A stretch of 64,000 nucleotides of DNA from Microbacterium sp. 4R-513 (lineage in GTDB: Bacteria > Actinomycetota > Actinomycetes > Actinomycetales > Microbacteriaceae). Under the pieces are notes generated by a model. It made no database searches. It saw only the letters and a program-made list of their open reading frames with translations, and had not been told where the DNA came from. A program made the translations under genes and the position numbers. The stretch is from the NCBI RefSeq assembly GCF_011046485.1, contig NZ_CP049256.1:868001-932000 (forward strand), in the 5' to 3' direction. Shown in pieces: positions 27,916-37,620 of this stretch (the first letter of the stretch is position 1; each line of letters begins with the position of its first letter).

Positions 27916-29307
27916 TCATCCATAGACGGTCTCTCCCGCCGCGCTGTCCTTGCCGATGCGCCGCTCCAGGTAGAGCGACTCGAGCAGCAGCTCGAGCGCG
28001 CCGGCACGCTCGCCGGGCGTCTGGGCGTCGAGCCGTTCGGCGACCTGGTCGTAGAGGTCGGACTCGCCGAGGATGGGCATTCCGGCGAGCACCTCGGCCG
28101 CGGGCACCTGCTCGCCGGTCATGACGGTCGAGCCCTCGTGCAGCGCCTCGACGAGAACCCGCGAGTCGAGCCCCCGCAGGTGCGCGCGGGCCGTGTCGGC
28201 GACGGCGGTGCGCAGCAGGTGCTCGAGGATGGCGCGCTCTCGGCCCTCCTCACCGGTCTCGAACTCGATCTTGCCGCCCAGCACCTCGACGGCGGTCTCG
28301 AGGTCGACGGGACGAGCGACCGCGACCTCTTCGTGCTGACGCGTCGCGCGGTGAAGGGCCGCCGCCGCGATCGTCTCCGCGCCGGCGATCGAGAACCGCG
28401 CCGAGACGCCCGCGCGCTGGTCCACGGCATCCGATTCCCGCAGATTGCGCGTGAACCGGGCGAGCACCTCGAGGAGGTGCTCGGGAACCTGCGCGACGAG
28501 GTCGGCCTCCTGCCGGATGACCGCGATCTCCTCGTCGATGGTCTGGGGGTAGTGCGTGCGGATCTCGGCGCCGAACCGATCCTGCAGCGGTGTGATGATG
28601 CGGCCGCGGTTCGTGTAGTCCTCAGGGTTGGCCGTCGCGACGACGAGCACGTCGAGGTCGAGCCGCAGGAGGTAGCCGCGGATCTGGATGTCGCGTTCCT
28701 CCATGACGTTGAGGAGCGAGACCTGGATCCGCTCGGCGAGGTCGGGAAGCTCGTTGATCGCGACGATCCCGCGGTGGCTGCGGGGGACGAGGCCGAAGTG
28801 GATCGTCTCGGGGTCGCCGAGCGAGCGACCCTCGGCGACCTTGATCGGGTCGACGTCTCCGATGAGGTCCGCGACCGAGGTGTCGGGGGTCGCGAGCTTC
28901 TCGGCGTACCGCTGCGATCGATGCCGCCACGTCACCGGAAGATCGTCGCCGAGCTCGCTCGCACGACGGACGGATGCCGGCGTGATCGGGTGGAACGGAT
29001 GCTCGCCGAGCTCGGAGCCTTCGATGACGGGAGACCATTCGTCGAGGAGGCCGACGAGGCTGCGCAGCAGGCGCGTCTTCCCCTGCCCCCGCTCGCCGAG
29101 GAGGACGACGTCGTGACCAGCGAGGATGGCGCGCTCGAGCTGCGGGATGACGGTGGTGTCGAAGCCGTGGATCCCCGGCCACGGATCGCGGTCCTCGGCG
29201 AGCGCGGCCAGCAGGTTCTCGCGCAGCTCGATCCGCAGGGGACGGAAGGTGTGCCCGGAGGCGCGCAGCTGTCCGGTCGTGGTGATCGCGGAAGGCGACG
29301 GTGTCAT
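27916..29307 (-). CDS. MoxR/ChlI-type AAA+ ATPase
   Basis: A 463-residue AAA+ ATPase. Walker A is LLGERGQGKTRLL near residues 69-80; the Walker B-equivalent region is GIVAINELPDLAERIQVSLLNVMEE, with Asn where many have Asp; sensor 1 is VVATANPEDYTNRG. These are marks of the magnesium-chelatase I / MoxR clade. I place the start at 29307 (MTPSPSAI...), because TACTCT lies exactly 6 nt upstream in the leaderless geometry. A start at 29337 would add ten residues and has neither promoter element nor ribosome-binding site. It is cotranscribed with the VWA gene. Confidence 0.88.
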   Translation of the reverse strand: MTPSPSAITTTGQLRASGHTFRPLRIELRENLLAALAEDRDPWPGIHGFDTTVIPQLERAILAGHDVVLLGERGQGKTRLLRSLVGLLDEWSPVIEGSELGEHPFHPITPASVRRASELGDDLPVTWRHRSQRYAEKLATPDTSVADLIGDVDPIKVAEGRSLGDPETIHFGLVPRSHRGIVAINELPDLAERIQVSLLNVMEERDIQIRGYLLRLDLDVLVVATANPEDYTNRGRIITPLQDRFGAEIRTHYPQTIDEEIAVIRQEADLVAQVPEHLLEVLARFTRNLRESDAVDQRAGVSARFSIAGAETIAAAALHRATRQHEEVAVARPVDLETAVEVLGGKIEFETGEEGRERAILEHLLRTAVADTARAHLRGLDSRVLVEALHEGSTVMTGEQVPAAEVLAGMPILGESDLYDQVAERLDAQTPGERAGALELLLESLYLERRIGKDSAAGETVYG

Positions 29308-29313
29308 GACGAG

Positions 29314-29319
29314 AGAGTA
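29314..29319 (-). promoter_or_regulatory. -10 element of a leaderless promoter (AAA+ ATPase)
   Basis: TACTCT on the minus strand ends 6 nt before the ATG at 29307. This element decides the start of the ATPase gene over the longer open frame. Confidence 0.5.
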
Positions 29320-29453
29320 GGTCTGCTGAACGGTCATGTGGGCCGGATCCGAGGAAATCTTGTTTCGGCCGGTGACGTTGCTCCCGGTGGGCGGGCCGCA
29401 TTCCGCTCTACCGTCGCTTCCGACGGCCCTCGGCCCGCTGCGAAAGGGAACGA

Positions 29454-30179
29454 ATGAGCACTCTCGACTCCGCCCGGCACGACGACACGGTGCTCGACAA
29501 CCCGGCGTGGCACGCCCTCACGGGTCCGCACGCCCATTTCGCGATCGGCGGCGATCTCGTCCGCCGGTATCCGGAGGACGTCGCGCCGTTCGTCGCCGTG
29601 CGCACGTGGGAGGACCCGCGCGTGTGGGACGCGCTGGCCGAGCTCGCCGGCCCGGGTGCCGAACTCGGACTGTCCGGCAGCCCGTCCGCTCCCCCGGCCG
29701 GATGGGAGGTGCTCGGCGAGGGCGAGGGCGTGCAGCTGGTCGAGACGGATGCCTTGCGCCCGCGCCCCGACGACGAGGCGATCCTTCTGGGCGCCGACGA
29801 CGTGCCCGAGATGCTGGCACTTGTCGAGCGGAACCAGCCCGGCCCGTTCCGGCCGCGGACCTATGAGCTCGGCCGGTACATCGGCATCCGTCGCGAAGGG
29901 AAGCTCGTCGCGATGGCGGGCGAGCGCCTGCATCCCGAGGGGTGGACCGAGATCAGCGCTGTGGCGACGGATGCCGAGCACCGCCGACAGGGTCTCGCCT
30001 CGCGACTCGTGCTCGACGTGGCGTACCACATCCGCCTTCGGGGCGATCGCGCGCTCATGCACGCGGCTGCCGGGAACGTCAACGCGATCGCGGCCTACGA
30101 GAAGCTCGGCTTCGTCGTGCGCAAGCACACCGTGTTCTCGGCCGTGCGCACTCCCGAGGGCGTCCTCGCGGATCGCTGA
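29454..30179 (+). CDS. GNAT-family N-acetyltransferase
   Basis: A 241-residue protein whose C-terminal half is a GNAT domain. EISAVATDAEHRRQGLASRLVLDVAYHI near residues 165-192 contains the acetyl-CoA pyrophosphate loop (R-x-x-G-x-A), and NVNAIAAYEKLGFVVRKH near 207-224 is the conserved motif B end. The N-terminal 110 residues are a divergent extra domain of the FR47-like group. The acceptor is unknown. AAAGGGA precedes the ATG. It is divergent from the AAA+/VWA operon. Confidence 0.87.
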   Translation: MSTLDSARHDDTVLDNPAWHALTGPHAHFAIGGDLVRRYPEDVAPFVAVRTWEDPRVWDALAELAGPGAELGLSGSPSAPPAGWEVLGEGEGVQLVETDALRPRPDDEAILLGADDVPEMLALVERNQPGPFRPRTYELGRYIGIRREGKLVAMAGERLHPEGWTEISAVATDAEHRRQGLASRLVLDVAYHIRLRGDRALMHAAAGNVNAIAAYEKLGFVVRKHTVFSAVRTPEGVLADR

Positions 30180-30389
30180 GGCCGCCGCACGACGCGACCG
30201 CGGAGCCCGCCGGCGGGTTGCGGCCCGGCGGGTTCCCGCCCCTGTCGCGTATCCGCCGACCGAGTCGATTGACCCGTTCGGCGCGGCGCTGGGAGATTCG
30301 ACCCGAGCCCGAGGGCCGCGCATCCGCGGGTTCTCCGCGCTCGTGCCGGTGTCGACGCCGACATCGGTCCTGATCCCCCCAGGAGCACG

Positions 30390-33300
30390 ATGAGCACACG
30401 CATGAAGCTCGCCTGCGCCGCATCCGCGGCGCTGATGTCGGTCGCGATAGCGGCCGGGCCCATCGGGACCGCCGCCGCCGCGACGCCGGCGCCGCCACCC
30501 GATCACCACGCCTCCGCCTCCCCCGATCCTGACGGCCCGCTCTCCGCAGGGCGGCATGGTCTGAAGGATGCGGGCGCGTCGTCGGCGGGGGTTCAGCGGC
30601 AGTCGGCCGACGACGGCGACCTGTACCTGCCCCCGGCGGATCCCGGTTTCCACACCCTCGACTCGACCGGGTCGTCCGACGTCGTCGTCGCGAAGCTCGG
30701 CGACGCCGACACGAGGCTCCTGCAGCGGGCCGAGGTGGAGAAGGCCAAGACCGTCACGGTCCTCCTGCTCGCGCGAAGGAACGCCGTCGACGACGTCGTC
30801 GCGGCCGTGCTCGATGCCGGGGGAACTGTCGGGTCGGTCACAGAGAAGCTCGGATACGTGCGGGCGACGGTGCCCACCGACAGCGTTCCCGACCTCGCCG
30901 GACTGTCGGGCGTCAAGGCGATCGACCTGAACCGCACCTATCGCGTGCCGGCGCCCGATCTCGCCGCCGGTGCCGCAGCGCCGTCGCTCCGTGGCGCCGC
31001 TCCGGCCGCACCCGACGCGAGCACCCCCGCAGCGAACCCGTATCTGCCGATCGACGAGACGGGCGCGACGGCGTTCGTGAGCGCACACCCCGAGTGGGAC
31101 GGCCGCGGCACCGTCGTCGGCGTGCTCGACACGGGCGTCGACGTGGAGCATCCCGCCCTGCAGACGACGAGCGACGGCAAGCCGAAGATCGTCGACTGGG
31201 TCACCTCGACGGATCCCATCCAGGACGGCGACGGCTCGTGGGTCGAGATGTCGGCCACCCGGAGCGGTCCGTCGTTCTCCTACGGGGGATACTCGTGGAC
31301 CGCGCCGGCGGGCGAGTTCCTCGTGGGCTACTTCTACGACCTCGCGACGTCCGGCAGCGACTTCGCGGGAGACCTCAACCGCGACGGAGACGTCTACGAC
31401 GCGTACGGCGTGCTGTACGAGCCGTCGACGCACAGGATCTGGGTGGATGCCGACGACAACCACGACTTCACCGATGCCCCGGCGATGGCGCCGTACGCGG
31501 TGGACCGTCAGGTGGGCCACTTCGGTGCGGACGATCCGGCCACGCCCCAGAACGAGCGCATCCCGTTCGTCGTGCAGTATCGCGACGACGTCGACCTGTC
31601 GCCGCTCGGTCAGCCGGGTGAGACGGGAACGTTCGTCAACATCGGCCTGCCGTCCGCGTCGCACGGAACCCACGTCGCGGGCATCGTGGCGGCGACGTCG
31701 ATGTTCGGCGGCGAGATGCACGGCGCAGCGCCCGGCGCGCAGATCGTGTCATCCCGGGCGTGCACCTTCGAGGGCGGCTGCACGCAGGCCGCACTGACCG
31801 AGGGCATGATCGACCTGGTCCTCAACAGGCACGTCGATGTCGTGAACCTCTCGATCGGCGGACTGCCCGCCCTGAACGACGGCTCCGACGTCGTCGCCGA
31901 TCTGTACGGCCAGCTCATCGACGAGTACGGCGTGCAGATCATCGTCGCCGCGGGCAACGACGGCCTCGGAAGCAACACCGTCAGCTCTCCCGCGGTGGCC
32001 GGCGAGGCCATCGCGGTCGCGGCATCCGTCAGCTCCCGCACCTGGTGGGCTGACTACGGAGCCACCGTGACCGCGGAGCAGGGCATCTTCGGCTTCTCGT
32101 CGCGCGGTCCCGCCGAGGACGGCGCTCTCGCGCCCCAGCTGTCCGCGCCCGGGGCTGCCGTCTCGCCGATCCCGATGTGGCTCGCCGGAGAGTCGGTGCC
32201 CGAGACGGGCTATGAGCTGCCCGCCGGCTACGGCATGCTGAACGGCACGTCGATGGCCGCCCCGCAGGTCGCCGGCTCCGCGGCCCTGCTCCTGTCGGCG
32301 GCCGAGGCCGGCTCTCTGACGATCTCGCCCGCCGCCCTCAAGACGGCTCTGACCGGCACGGCGAGGCTGATCCCCGGCATCCCGACCGCGGCACAGGGAG
32401 CCGGCCTCATCGACACCGTCGCCGCGTGGAAGCAGCTCGCGAAGAAGGTCTCGATCAACGACCTCCGCATCGCAGCCCCCGTGTGCAGTGCGCTGTCGGG
32501 CCTGCTCGAGAAGCCGGACACCGGCACGGGCGTGTACAACCGCTGCCTGCCCTCCGAGGGCGGCCAGGTGACCGGCACGGAGAAGGCCTACAAGGTCGGC
32601 GTCACGCGCACGAGCGGACCGACGGGGAGTGTCTCGCACCGCGTGGGCTGGATCGGCAACGACGGCACGTTCAGCGCGCGTTCGACCCTGCCGCTCAAGA
32701 AGGACAAGACCGCCGACATCACGGTGACCGCGCTCGCCAAGACCTCGGGGGTGCACAGCGCCATCATGACGATCGACGACCCCGCGACGAACGGCATCGA
32801 CCAATTCGTCGCCGTCACCGTCCTGGCTACGGCACCGCTCGCCGGTCCGTCCTACTCCGTGAGCGATTCGGGCGTCCTCGCCCGAGGCGGCACGACGTCT
32901 CTGCTCGTTCCCGTGCCGGAAGGCGTCGAAGCGCTGCAGCTGACGCTCGAGGGGATCGCGGACGGCAGCCAGGTGCGCATCCTCCCGATCGATCCGGAGG
33001 GCATGCCTGCCGACAGCAACGCGAGCAATCACTGCTACACCGGCTACGCCGACCCGTCGGGCTGCGAGGCCACGGCTCGCCCGGTGTACCGCCCGATGCC
33101 CGGCATCTGGGAGTTCGTGATCGAGGCGCGGCGCACGTCGGCGACCGACGCGAACACCTACACCGCGACCGTCTCGCTGCAGGGCATGAGCGTCAACCCC
33201 GGTTCGACCACGATCGACGCGGTGACGATGAATGCGCCGACCGCGGTCAGCCTGTCGGGCACGAACTCGTTCGGACCCGTCGAGGCGCATGTGGCCGAGG

Positions 33301-34790
33301 GTGAGATCGGGACCGTCGTCAACCTCTTCTCGACGGTCGCGCAGGGCGAGATCACCGCCAATCAGCTCTACGTCCCCCGCCAGGCGACGCGGCTCGACGT
33401 CACGCTCACTCCGCGCGAGCCGGCCGACCTCGACTTCTACGTCTACTTCCGCGGCAGCCCGATCGGGCAGAGCACGACGACGGGCGACTCACCGGAGCGG
33501 ATCGTGATCGACGACCCCGAACCCGGGACGTACGTCATCGTCGTGGCCGGAGTCGCGGTCGCGGGAGAGAGCGTGACGTTCGACTACCACGAGGAGATGT
33601 TCTCGCGGGGCCAGGGCACCGTCGCGCCGACGTCGGACACGACGTTCGCGCTGGAGGCGGGCGAGTCGATGCCGGTCGAGGGAGCGGTCACCGTGACGGC
33701 TCGCCAGCTGACGGGCGAGCCCATGGTGGGGCGCGTGCGGGTCGCCAACGAGTACGGCACGATCATCGGGGCGGCCGCCGTGCGGATCACGACGGTCGAG
33801 GTGCCGAAACTCGATCTGGTCAGCTGGGCCGCGCCGTTCGTCGGCTCGGCCCTGACCGACGACGGTGTCGTGGCGGGCGATCGGCAGAAGGACGCCAAGA
33901 TGACGCCGACGACGTGGACGCCCGAGGATGGCTTCGTCGATCTCGACATGGACGGCGGGGAGTACGGCTCGGCGCTCGGGATGAACGAGGACCGCACCGC
34001 CGTCGGGGTCGTGAGCGACGACACCGGGAACTTCGTCCCGGCACAGTGGGCGGCCGACGGATCGCTCGAGGTGATCGGCGTGCCCGACTGGCGGCCCTAC
34101 TGGGGCGGCTACGCGACCGACGTCAACGAGGACGGCACCGTCGTCGGGTTCGCCGAGCTCACGGAGCAGGATGCCGAGGGCACCTGGCACAACTACAGCG
34201 ATGCCTTCGCCCGCACGGCGGACGGCGCGTTCGTCCCGCTCGAGCACCTGTCCACCGACCCGTCGGCGACCCAGCCGCGTGCCGTCAACGCCGCGGGCAC
34301 GGTCGTCGGCGGCTCGGTGACCGCGGAGCACGATCCGCACGCGGTGATGTGGGATGCCGCGACCGGCGCTCTGCGCGACCTCGGCACCCTCCCGGGCCAC
34401 GGGGCCGCGACGGCGATGGACGTGAACGCCTCCGGAACCGTCGTCGGGGTCAGCGGCGACGACGCGTTCGTGTGGACCGAGACGACCGGCATGAAGCGCC
34501 TCGCGGACTACGGCTACGACGCGGCCGCGGAGAAGGTGACCGACGACGGCTGGGTGCTCGGCGTCGTCGAGCTCGCGCCCTACTTCGCCGTCTCGGCGAT
34601 GTGGGATCCGCAGGGGCGACTGTGGGACCTCTCCGGCATGGTGCCGCTCGGGTCCGACGAATGGTTCATGCCGACGTACAGCTTCGACATCAACAACCGC
34701 CACCAGCTGATGCTGTACGGGGAGGGCGGACCGGACTCGGCATGGTCGAGCTCCGTGCTGCTCGCCATTCCCGAGTCGCTGCGCGAGTAG
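30390..34790 (+). CDS. Large secreted S8 (subtilase) peptidase with C-terminal HAF-type repeats
   Basis: A 1466-residue secreted protein with a Sec signal ending near residue 30 (PIGTAAAA). A propeptide follows to about 190. The subtilase triad is intact: D247 (GVLDTGVDVEHP), H425 (SHGTHVAGIVAA) and S621 (LNGTSMAAPQVAG). The D-to-H gap of ~178 residues carries a large insertion, as in tripeptidyl-peptidase-II-type enzymes. Beta-rich domains follow to ~1150, then a C-terminal region of HAF-type repeats (ALGMNEDRTAVGVV, AVNAAGTVVGGS, AMDVNASGTVVGVS, each near a MW or FVW motif), which may form a propeller. There is no LPxTG or membrane anchor. AGGAG precedes the ATG, and a strong terminator follows. 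Confidence 0.9.
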   Translation: MSTRMKLACAASAALMSVAIAAGPIGTAAAATPAPPPDHHASASPDPDGPLSAGRHGLKDAGASSAGVQRQSADDGDLYLPPADPGFHTLDSTGSSDVVVAKLGDADTRLLQRAEVEKAKTVTVLLLARRNAVDDVVAAVLDAGGTVGSVTEKLGYVRATVPTDSVPDLAGLSGVKAIDLNRTYRVPAPDLAAGAAAPSLRGAAPAAPDASTPAANPYLPIDETGATAFVSAHPEWDGRGTVVGVLDTGVDVEHPALQTTSDGKPKIVDWVTSTDPIQDGDGSWVEMSATRSGPSFSYGGYSWTAPAGEFLVGYFYDLATSGSDFAGDLNRDGDVYDAYGVLYEPSTHRIWVDADDNHDFTDAPAMAPYAVDRQVGHFGADDPATPQNERIPFVVQYRDDVDLSPLGQPGETGTFVNIGLPSASHGTHVAGIVAATSMFGGEMHGAAPGAQIVSSRACTFEGGCTQAALTEGMIDLVLNRHVDVVNLSIGGLPALNDGSDVVADLYGQLIDEYGVQIIVAAGNDGLGSNTVSSPAVAGEAIAVAASVSSRTWWADYGATVTAEQGIFGFSSRGPAEDGALAPQLSAPGAAVSPIPMWLAGESVPETGYELPAGYGMLNGTSMAAPQVAGSAALLLSAAEAGSLTISPAALKTALTGTARLIPGIPTAAQGAGLIDTVAAWKQLAKKVSINDLRIAAPVCSALSGLLEKPDTGTGVYNRCLPSEGGQVTGTEKAYKVGVTRTSGPTGSVSHRVGWIGNDGTFSARSTLPLKKDKTADITVTALAKTSGVHSAIMTIDDPATNGIDQFVAVTVLATAPLAGPSYSVSDSGVLARGGTTSLLVPVPEGVEALQLTLEGIADGSQVRILPIDPEGMPADSNASNHCYTGYADPSGCEATARPVYRPMPGIWEFVIEARRTSATDANTYTATVSLQGMSVNPGSTTIDAVTMNAPTAVSLSGTNSFGPVEAHVAEGEIGTVVNLFSTVAQGEITANQLYVPRQATRLDVTLTPREPADLDFYVYFRGSPIGQSTTTGDSPERIVIDDPEPGTYVIVVAGVAVAGESVTFDYHEEMFSRGQGTVAPTSDTTFALEAGESMPVEGAVTVTARQLTGEPMVGRVRVANEYGTIIGAAAVRITTVEVPKLDLVSWAAPFVGSALTDDGVVAGDRQKDAKMTPTTWTPEDGFVDLDMDGGEYGSALGMNEDRTAVGVVSDDTGNFVPAQWAADGSLEVIGVPDWRPYWGGYATDVNEDGTVVGFAELTEQDAEGTWHNYSDAFARTADGAFVPLEHLSTDPSATQPRAVNAAGTVVGGSVTAEHDPHAVMWDAATGALRDLGTLPGHGAATAMDVNASGTVVGVSGDDAFVWTETTGMKRLADYGYDAAAEKVTDDGWVLGVVELAPYFAVSAMWDPQGRLWDLSGMVPLGSDEWFMPTYSFDINNRHQLMLYGEGGPDSAWSSSVLLAIPESLRE

Positions 34791-34799
34791 TGGCCTTCC

Positions 34800-34840
34800 G
34801 CGTCCCGCCGGGTCGGCATCGTGCCGGCCCGGCGGGACGC
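34800..34840. terminator. Strong stem-loop between convergent peptidase and exporter genes
   Basis: GCGTCCCGCCGGG and CCCGGCGGGACGC make a perfect 13-bp stem. The 15-nt loop itself folds (CGGC with GCCG). It begins 10 bp after the peptidase stop and ends 44 bp from the exporter stop. Confidence 0.75.
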
Positions 34841-34883
34841 TCGGCGCCGGCTCGGGCGCTCGTGCGTCACGCCCCGCGGGCGA

Positions 34884-36245
34884 TCAGAGCGCCGGCCGGC
34901 GCATCCGGTTCGAGAGGCTCGAGCCGGCCAGGACGCCGAGGGCGATCGCGACCATCGTGGAGAGCGTCGCGATGAGCGACGCCCCGGCCGCGGTGTCGCC
35001 GCCGAGGAGGTCGGCGACACCGGCCAGACCCAGAGCTCCCGGCACGAGCAGGGCGAAGGCCGGCGTGAAGCTCACGAGTGCCGCAGGGCCGGTCGGCTGC
35101 CGGGCGATGAGCGCCGTGACCGGTGTGACGACGAGCGCGCCGACGAAGGCCGAGAGGACTCCGCCGACGAGCAGGTCGCCGAGCACCTGCGAGGCATAGG
35201 CGACGTAGACCACGAGCAGGATCCACGGGATCGCCCGACGTGGCGCGCAGCGGTGCACGCAGACCGCGACGCCGAAGACGGCCACGGCGATCCACGGTGC
35301 GAACGGACCGAGCAGGTCGGGATGCCGGCTGAAGTCGAAGTCCGGGACGCCGACCACCGCCGCGGCGGCCACGATGCCCGCGCCGAGGAGGACGAGCTGC
35401 ATCGCACCGGCCGCTGCCCGCGCGGCTCCGCTGATCATGTGCCCCATCGACAGCTCGAGCACGGCGGTCGTGAGCAGCGCGCCGGGCAGGAGGACCACGA
35501 GCGGAGCCAGAAGGGCCGCGAGGATGCCGGACCCCCACCCCGCTCGCAGAAGCAGGAAGACCGCGAGCGCGACGACGAACGAGATCGCCACGGTGATCAG
35601 CGCGCCGTAGCGTCGGGGCACGCGCTCACTCACGAGAAGCGCGGCGCCCGTGATCAGACCCAGTCCGGCTGCGAGCGACACTCCGGCCCAGGTCGCGCCG
35701 AGCAGAACGGCGAGCGCCGCGCTGAGGAAGCCGTAGCCGATCACGCGGGCGTAGGGCCGATAGGTGTGCGGCATATCCCGGATGCGATCGATGCGCACGA
35801 GCGTCGATGCCGGATCGATGACACCTGTGCGCGCGGCATCCACCGTCCGCTGCAGTTCATCCATCTGAGACAGCAGCAGCTGGCCGCCCTCGCTGACGAC
35901 CGCGCCGGTCCGGTGCTCGCCGCCGCCGCGAGCCGAGACGAGGAGCGCGTTGGGGAACACGACGGCTTCGCTCTCGGGCAGGCTGTTGACCCGCGCGACG
36001 TCGCCCAGCACGTCCTGCACCGTCTCGACCGAGTAGCCGGCCTGGGTCATGGCGCTTCCCAGCGCCTCTGCTGCTGCCAGCGTCGTGACCGCGTCCGGTG
36101 CATCGGTCGGAGCGACCGGCATCGACCCGGTGATCTGGGCCGCGCGTGCACTCGCGCTGATGTCCCGCTCCGCCCGGTGCCGCAGCGACAGGAGAATGAC
36201 GGCGGCCACGAGGAGCACGCCGATGGCGATGAATGTCGAGATCAC
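34884..36245 (-). CDS. ThrE-type threonine/serine exporter family protein
   Basis: A 453-residue membrane protein. A short N-terminal helix is followed by a soluble domain (about 30-170) of the ThrE/DUF1212 type, with AEALGSAMTQAGYSVETVQDVL, then about ten membrane helices. The second half has the ThrE-C pattern, LIARQPTGPAALVSFTPAFALLVPGALGL. Family members export threonine, serine or similar small amino acids. The GTG start has GGGAAG only 3 nt upstream, a tight spacing, so the exact start is uncertain. It is 58 bp downstream of the PPK2 gene. Confidence 0.82.
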   Translation of the reverse strand: MISTFIAIGVLLVAAVILLSLRHRAERDISASARAAQITGSMPVAPTDAPDAVTTLAAAEALGSAMTQAGYSVETVQDVLGDVARVNSLPESEAVVFPNALLVSARGGGEHRTGAVVSEGGQLLLSQMDELQRTVDAARTGVIDPASTLVRIDRIRDMPHTYRPYARVIGYGFLSAALAVLLGATWAGVSLAAGLGLITGAALLVSERVPRRYGALITVAISFVVALAVFLLLRAGWGSGILAALLAPLVVLLPGALLTTAVLELSMGHMISGAARAAAGAMQLVLLGAGIVAAAAVVGVPDFDFSRHPDLLGPFAPWIAVAVFGVAVCVHRCAPRRAIPWILLVVYVAYASQVLGDLLVGGVLSAFVGALVVTPVTALIARQPTGPAALVSFTPAFALLVPGALGLAGVADLLGGDTAAGASLIATLSTMVAIALGVLAGSSLSNRMRRPAL

Positions 36246-36303
36246 GGTCTTCCCAGCGTCGGTGCATCCTCAGGGCGACGCGAACGTGGACCTGGGCCCG
36301 TGC

Positions 36304-37128
36304 CTACTTGCCGAGCTCGGCCGCGATGTCGGGCACGAAGTTGAACTTGTCGATGGGCGGCCGATCGTAGTCGTCGGCCTTCGGACGATCGGGGATCGAG
36401 ATCTGCTCGGGCTCGAGGCGCTCGTACGGGATTCTGCTGAGGAGGTGGCTGATCGAGTTCAGACGCGCGCTGCGCTTGTCGTCGCTCTCCACGACCCACC
36501 AGGGCGAGCCCGGGGTGTCGGTCGCGGCGAACATCGCATCCTTCGCGCGCGAGTAGTCCTCCCACCGGAGGATCGACTCGACGTCGGTGGGTGAGAGCTT
36601 CCACCGGCGCATGGGGTCTTCGAGCCGTGAGACGAAGCGCGCCTGCTGCTCCTCGTCCGAGACCGAGAACCAGTACTTGATGAGGATGATGCCGTCCTCG
36701 ATGAGGAGCTGCTCGAGGATCGGCGTCTGCCGGAGGAAGGTCTGGTACTCCTCGTCCGAGCAATAGCCCATGACATGCTCCACGCCGGCGCGGTTGTACC
36801 AGGATCGATCCATCAGCACGATCTCTCCCTTCGCAGGGAGGTGCTCGATGTAGCGCTGGTAGTACCACTGGCCGCGCTCGCGCTTGGACGGCTTGGTCAG
36901 CGCGACCACGCGGGCGTGACGCGGGTTGAGGTATTCGGTGACGCGCTTGATCGCGCCGCCTTTGCCCGCGGCATCCCGGCCCTCGAAGATGACCAGCACG
37001 CGGGCGCCCGCGGAGGCGACCCAGCGCTGCATCTCGACCAGTTCGATCTGCAGGCGCTCGAGCTCCTCTTTGTACAGCTTCTTGTCGAGTCGTTTCACGG
37101 ACGACTTGCGTGAGCTCTTCTTGGACAT
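36304..37128 (-). CDS. ppk2: Polyphosphate kinase 2 (PPK2)
   Basis: A 274-residue PPK2-family kinase that transfers phosphate between polyphosphate and nucleotides. Walker A is EGRDAAGKGGAIKR near residues 50-62, Walker B is LMDRSWYNRAGVEHVMG near 107-123, and the lid region has PMRRWKLSPTDVES near 175. Single-domain length (~270-300) fits class I PPK2, which mainly makes GTP or ATP from polyphosphate; the class assignment is inference. The start at 37128 has GGAGGAG upstream. A longer open frame to 37605 is spurious. Confidence 0.93.
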   Translation of the reverse strand: MSKKSSRKSSVKRLDKKLYKEELERLQIELVEMQRWVASAGARVLVIFEGRDAAGKGGAIKRVTEYLNPRHARVVALTKPSKRERGQWYYQRYIEHLPAKGEIVLMDRSWYNRAGVEHVMGYCSDEEYQTFLRQTPILEQLLIEDGIILIKYWFSVSDEEQQARFVSRLEDPMRRWKLSPTDVESILRWEDYSRAKDAMFAATDTPGSPWWVVESDDKRSARLNSISHLLSRIPYERLEPEQISIPDRPKADDYDRPPIDKFNFVPDIAAELGK

Positions 37129-37401
37129 GTGCTCCTCCAACTCGCGGCTCTCGGGGGGATGAGCCGCCTGGCATCGCACCGGGATCACTTGTGCCGCCGA
37201 ACGTCTCTGTGGGCGGCGCGACGACGGATCCCCGGCGAGGGCCAGGGGGAAACTATCACGCGGTGTCGGGACGCTCGGGGGCTGGCAGGCACGCCCGAAA
37301 TGGGGTACGCATCTCTCGGTTACACCCGTCGCCGGCTGTGCGCAACCCGCGTGATCGGCGGGTCGATCCTCGCCTAACCTGCCCGGCGGAAGGAGCACAT
37401 C
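37129..37401. other. Intergenic region between ppk2 and the 58-residue protein gene
   Basis: The largest gene-free stretch (273 bp) separates two divergent genes and must hold both promoters. A TAACCT element near 37375 precedes the small gene by a leader of about 20 nt. I see no long dyad or RNA-gene-like structure. Confidence 0.5.
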
Positions 37402-37578
37402 GTGACGAATGCCTCCAAGCCGGAGCCGACGCCGGAATTCAGCAATCCCGCGAGCGAACTCAAGACCGACGTGATCAAGGACGTCGAGCGCGAGCACACC
37501 ATCACCGGCGACGTCGTGGGTCCTCGCAGCACCGACATCCCGCCGGAGAAGTCCGACAAGGGCGAGCCCGACGCCTGA
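37402..37578 (+). CDS. Small acidic protein of unknown function (58 aa)
   Basis: A 58-codon gene starting with GTG, preceded by AAGGAG 7 nt upstream and a TAACCT promoter-like element. The product begins MTNASKPEPTPEF and ends DKGEPDA. It is rich in Asp, Glu, Lys, Pro and Ser with no Cys, no hydrophobic stretch and no recognisable fold, so it is probably disordered. It is divergent from ppk2. Its ribosome-binding site and codon use (mostly G/C in third positions) argue that it is real. I do not recognise a family. Confidence 0.6.
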   Translation: MTNASKPEPTPEFSNPASELKTDVIKDVEREHTITGDVVGPRSTDIPPEKSDKGEPDA

Positions 37579-37620
37579 CGCGCCGCGGCCGAACTCCTGC
37601 GTCAACCGGTTGCAGGGCGC

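Noticed and set aside
27229-29457. A 742-codon plus-strand frame opposite the AAA+/VWA operon
   Set aside because: No motif, antisense composition, and both minus-strand genes have unmistakable ATPase and MIDAS motifs.
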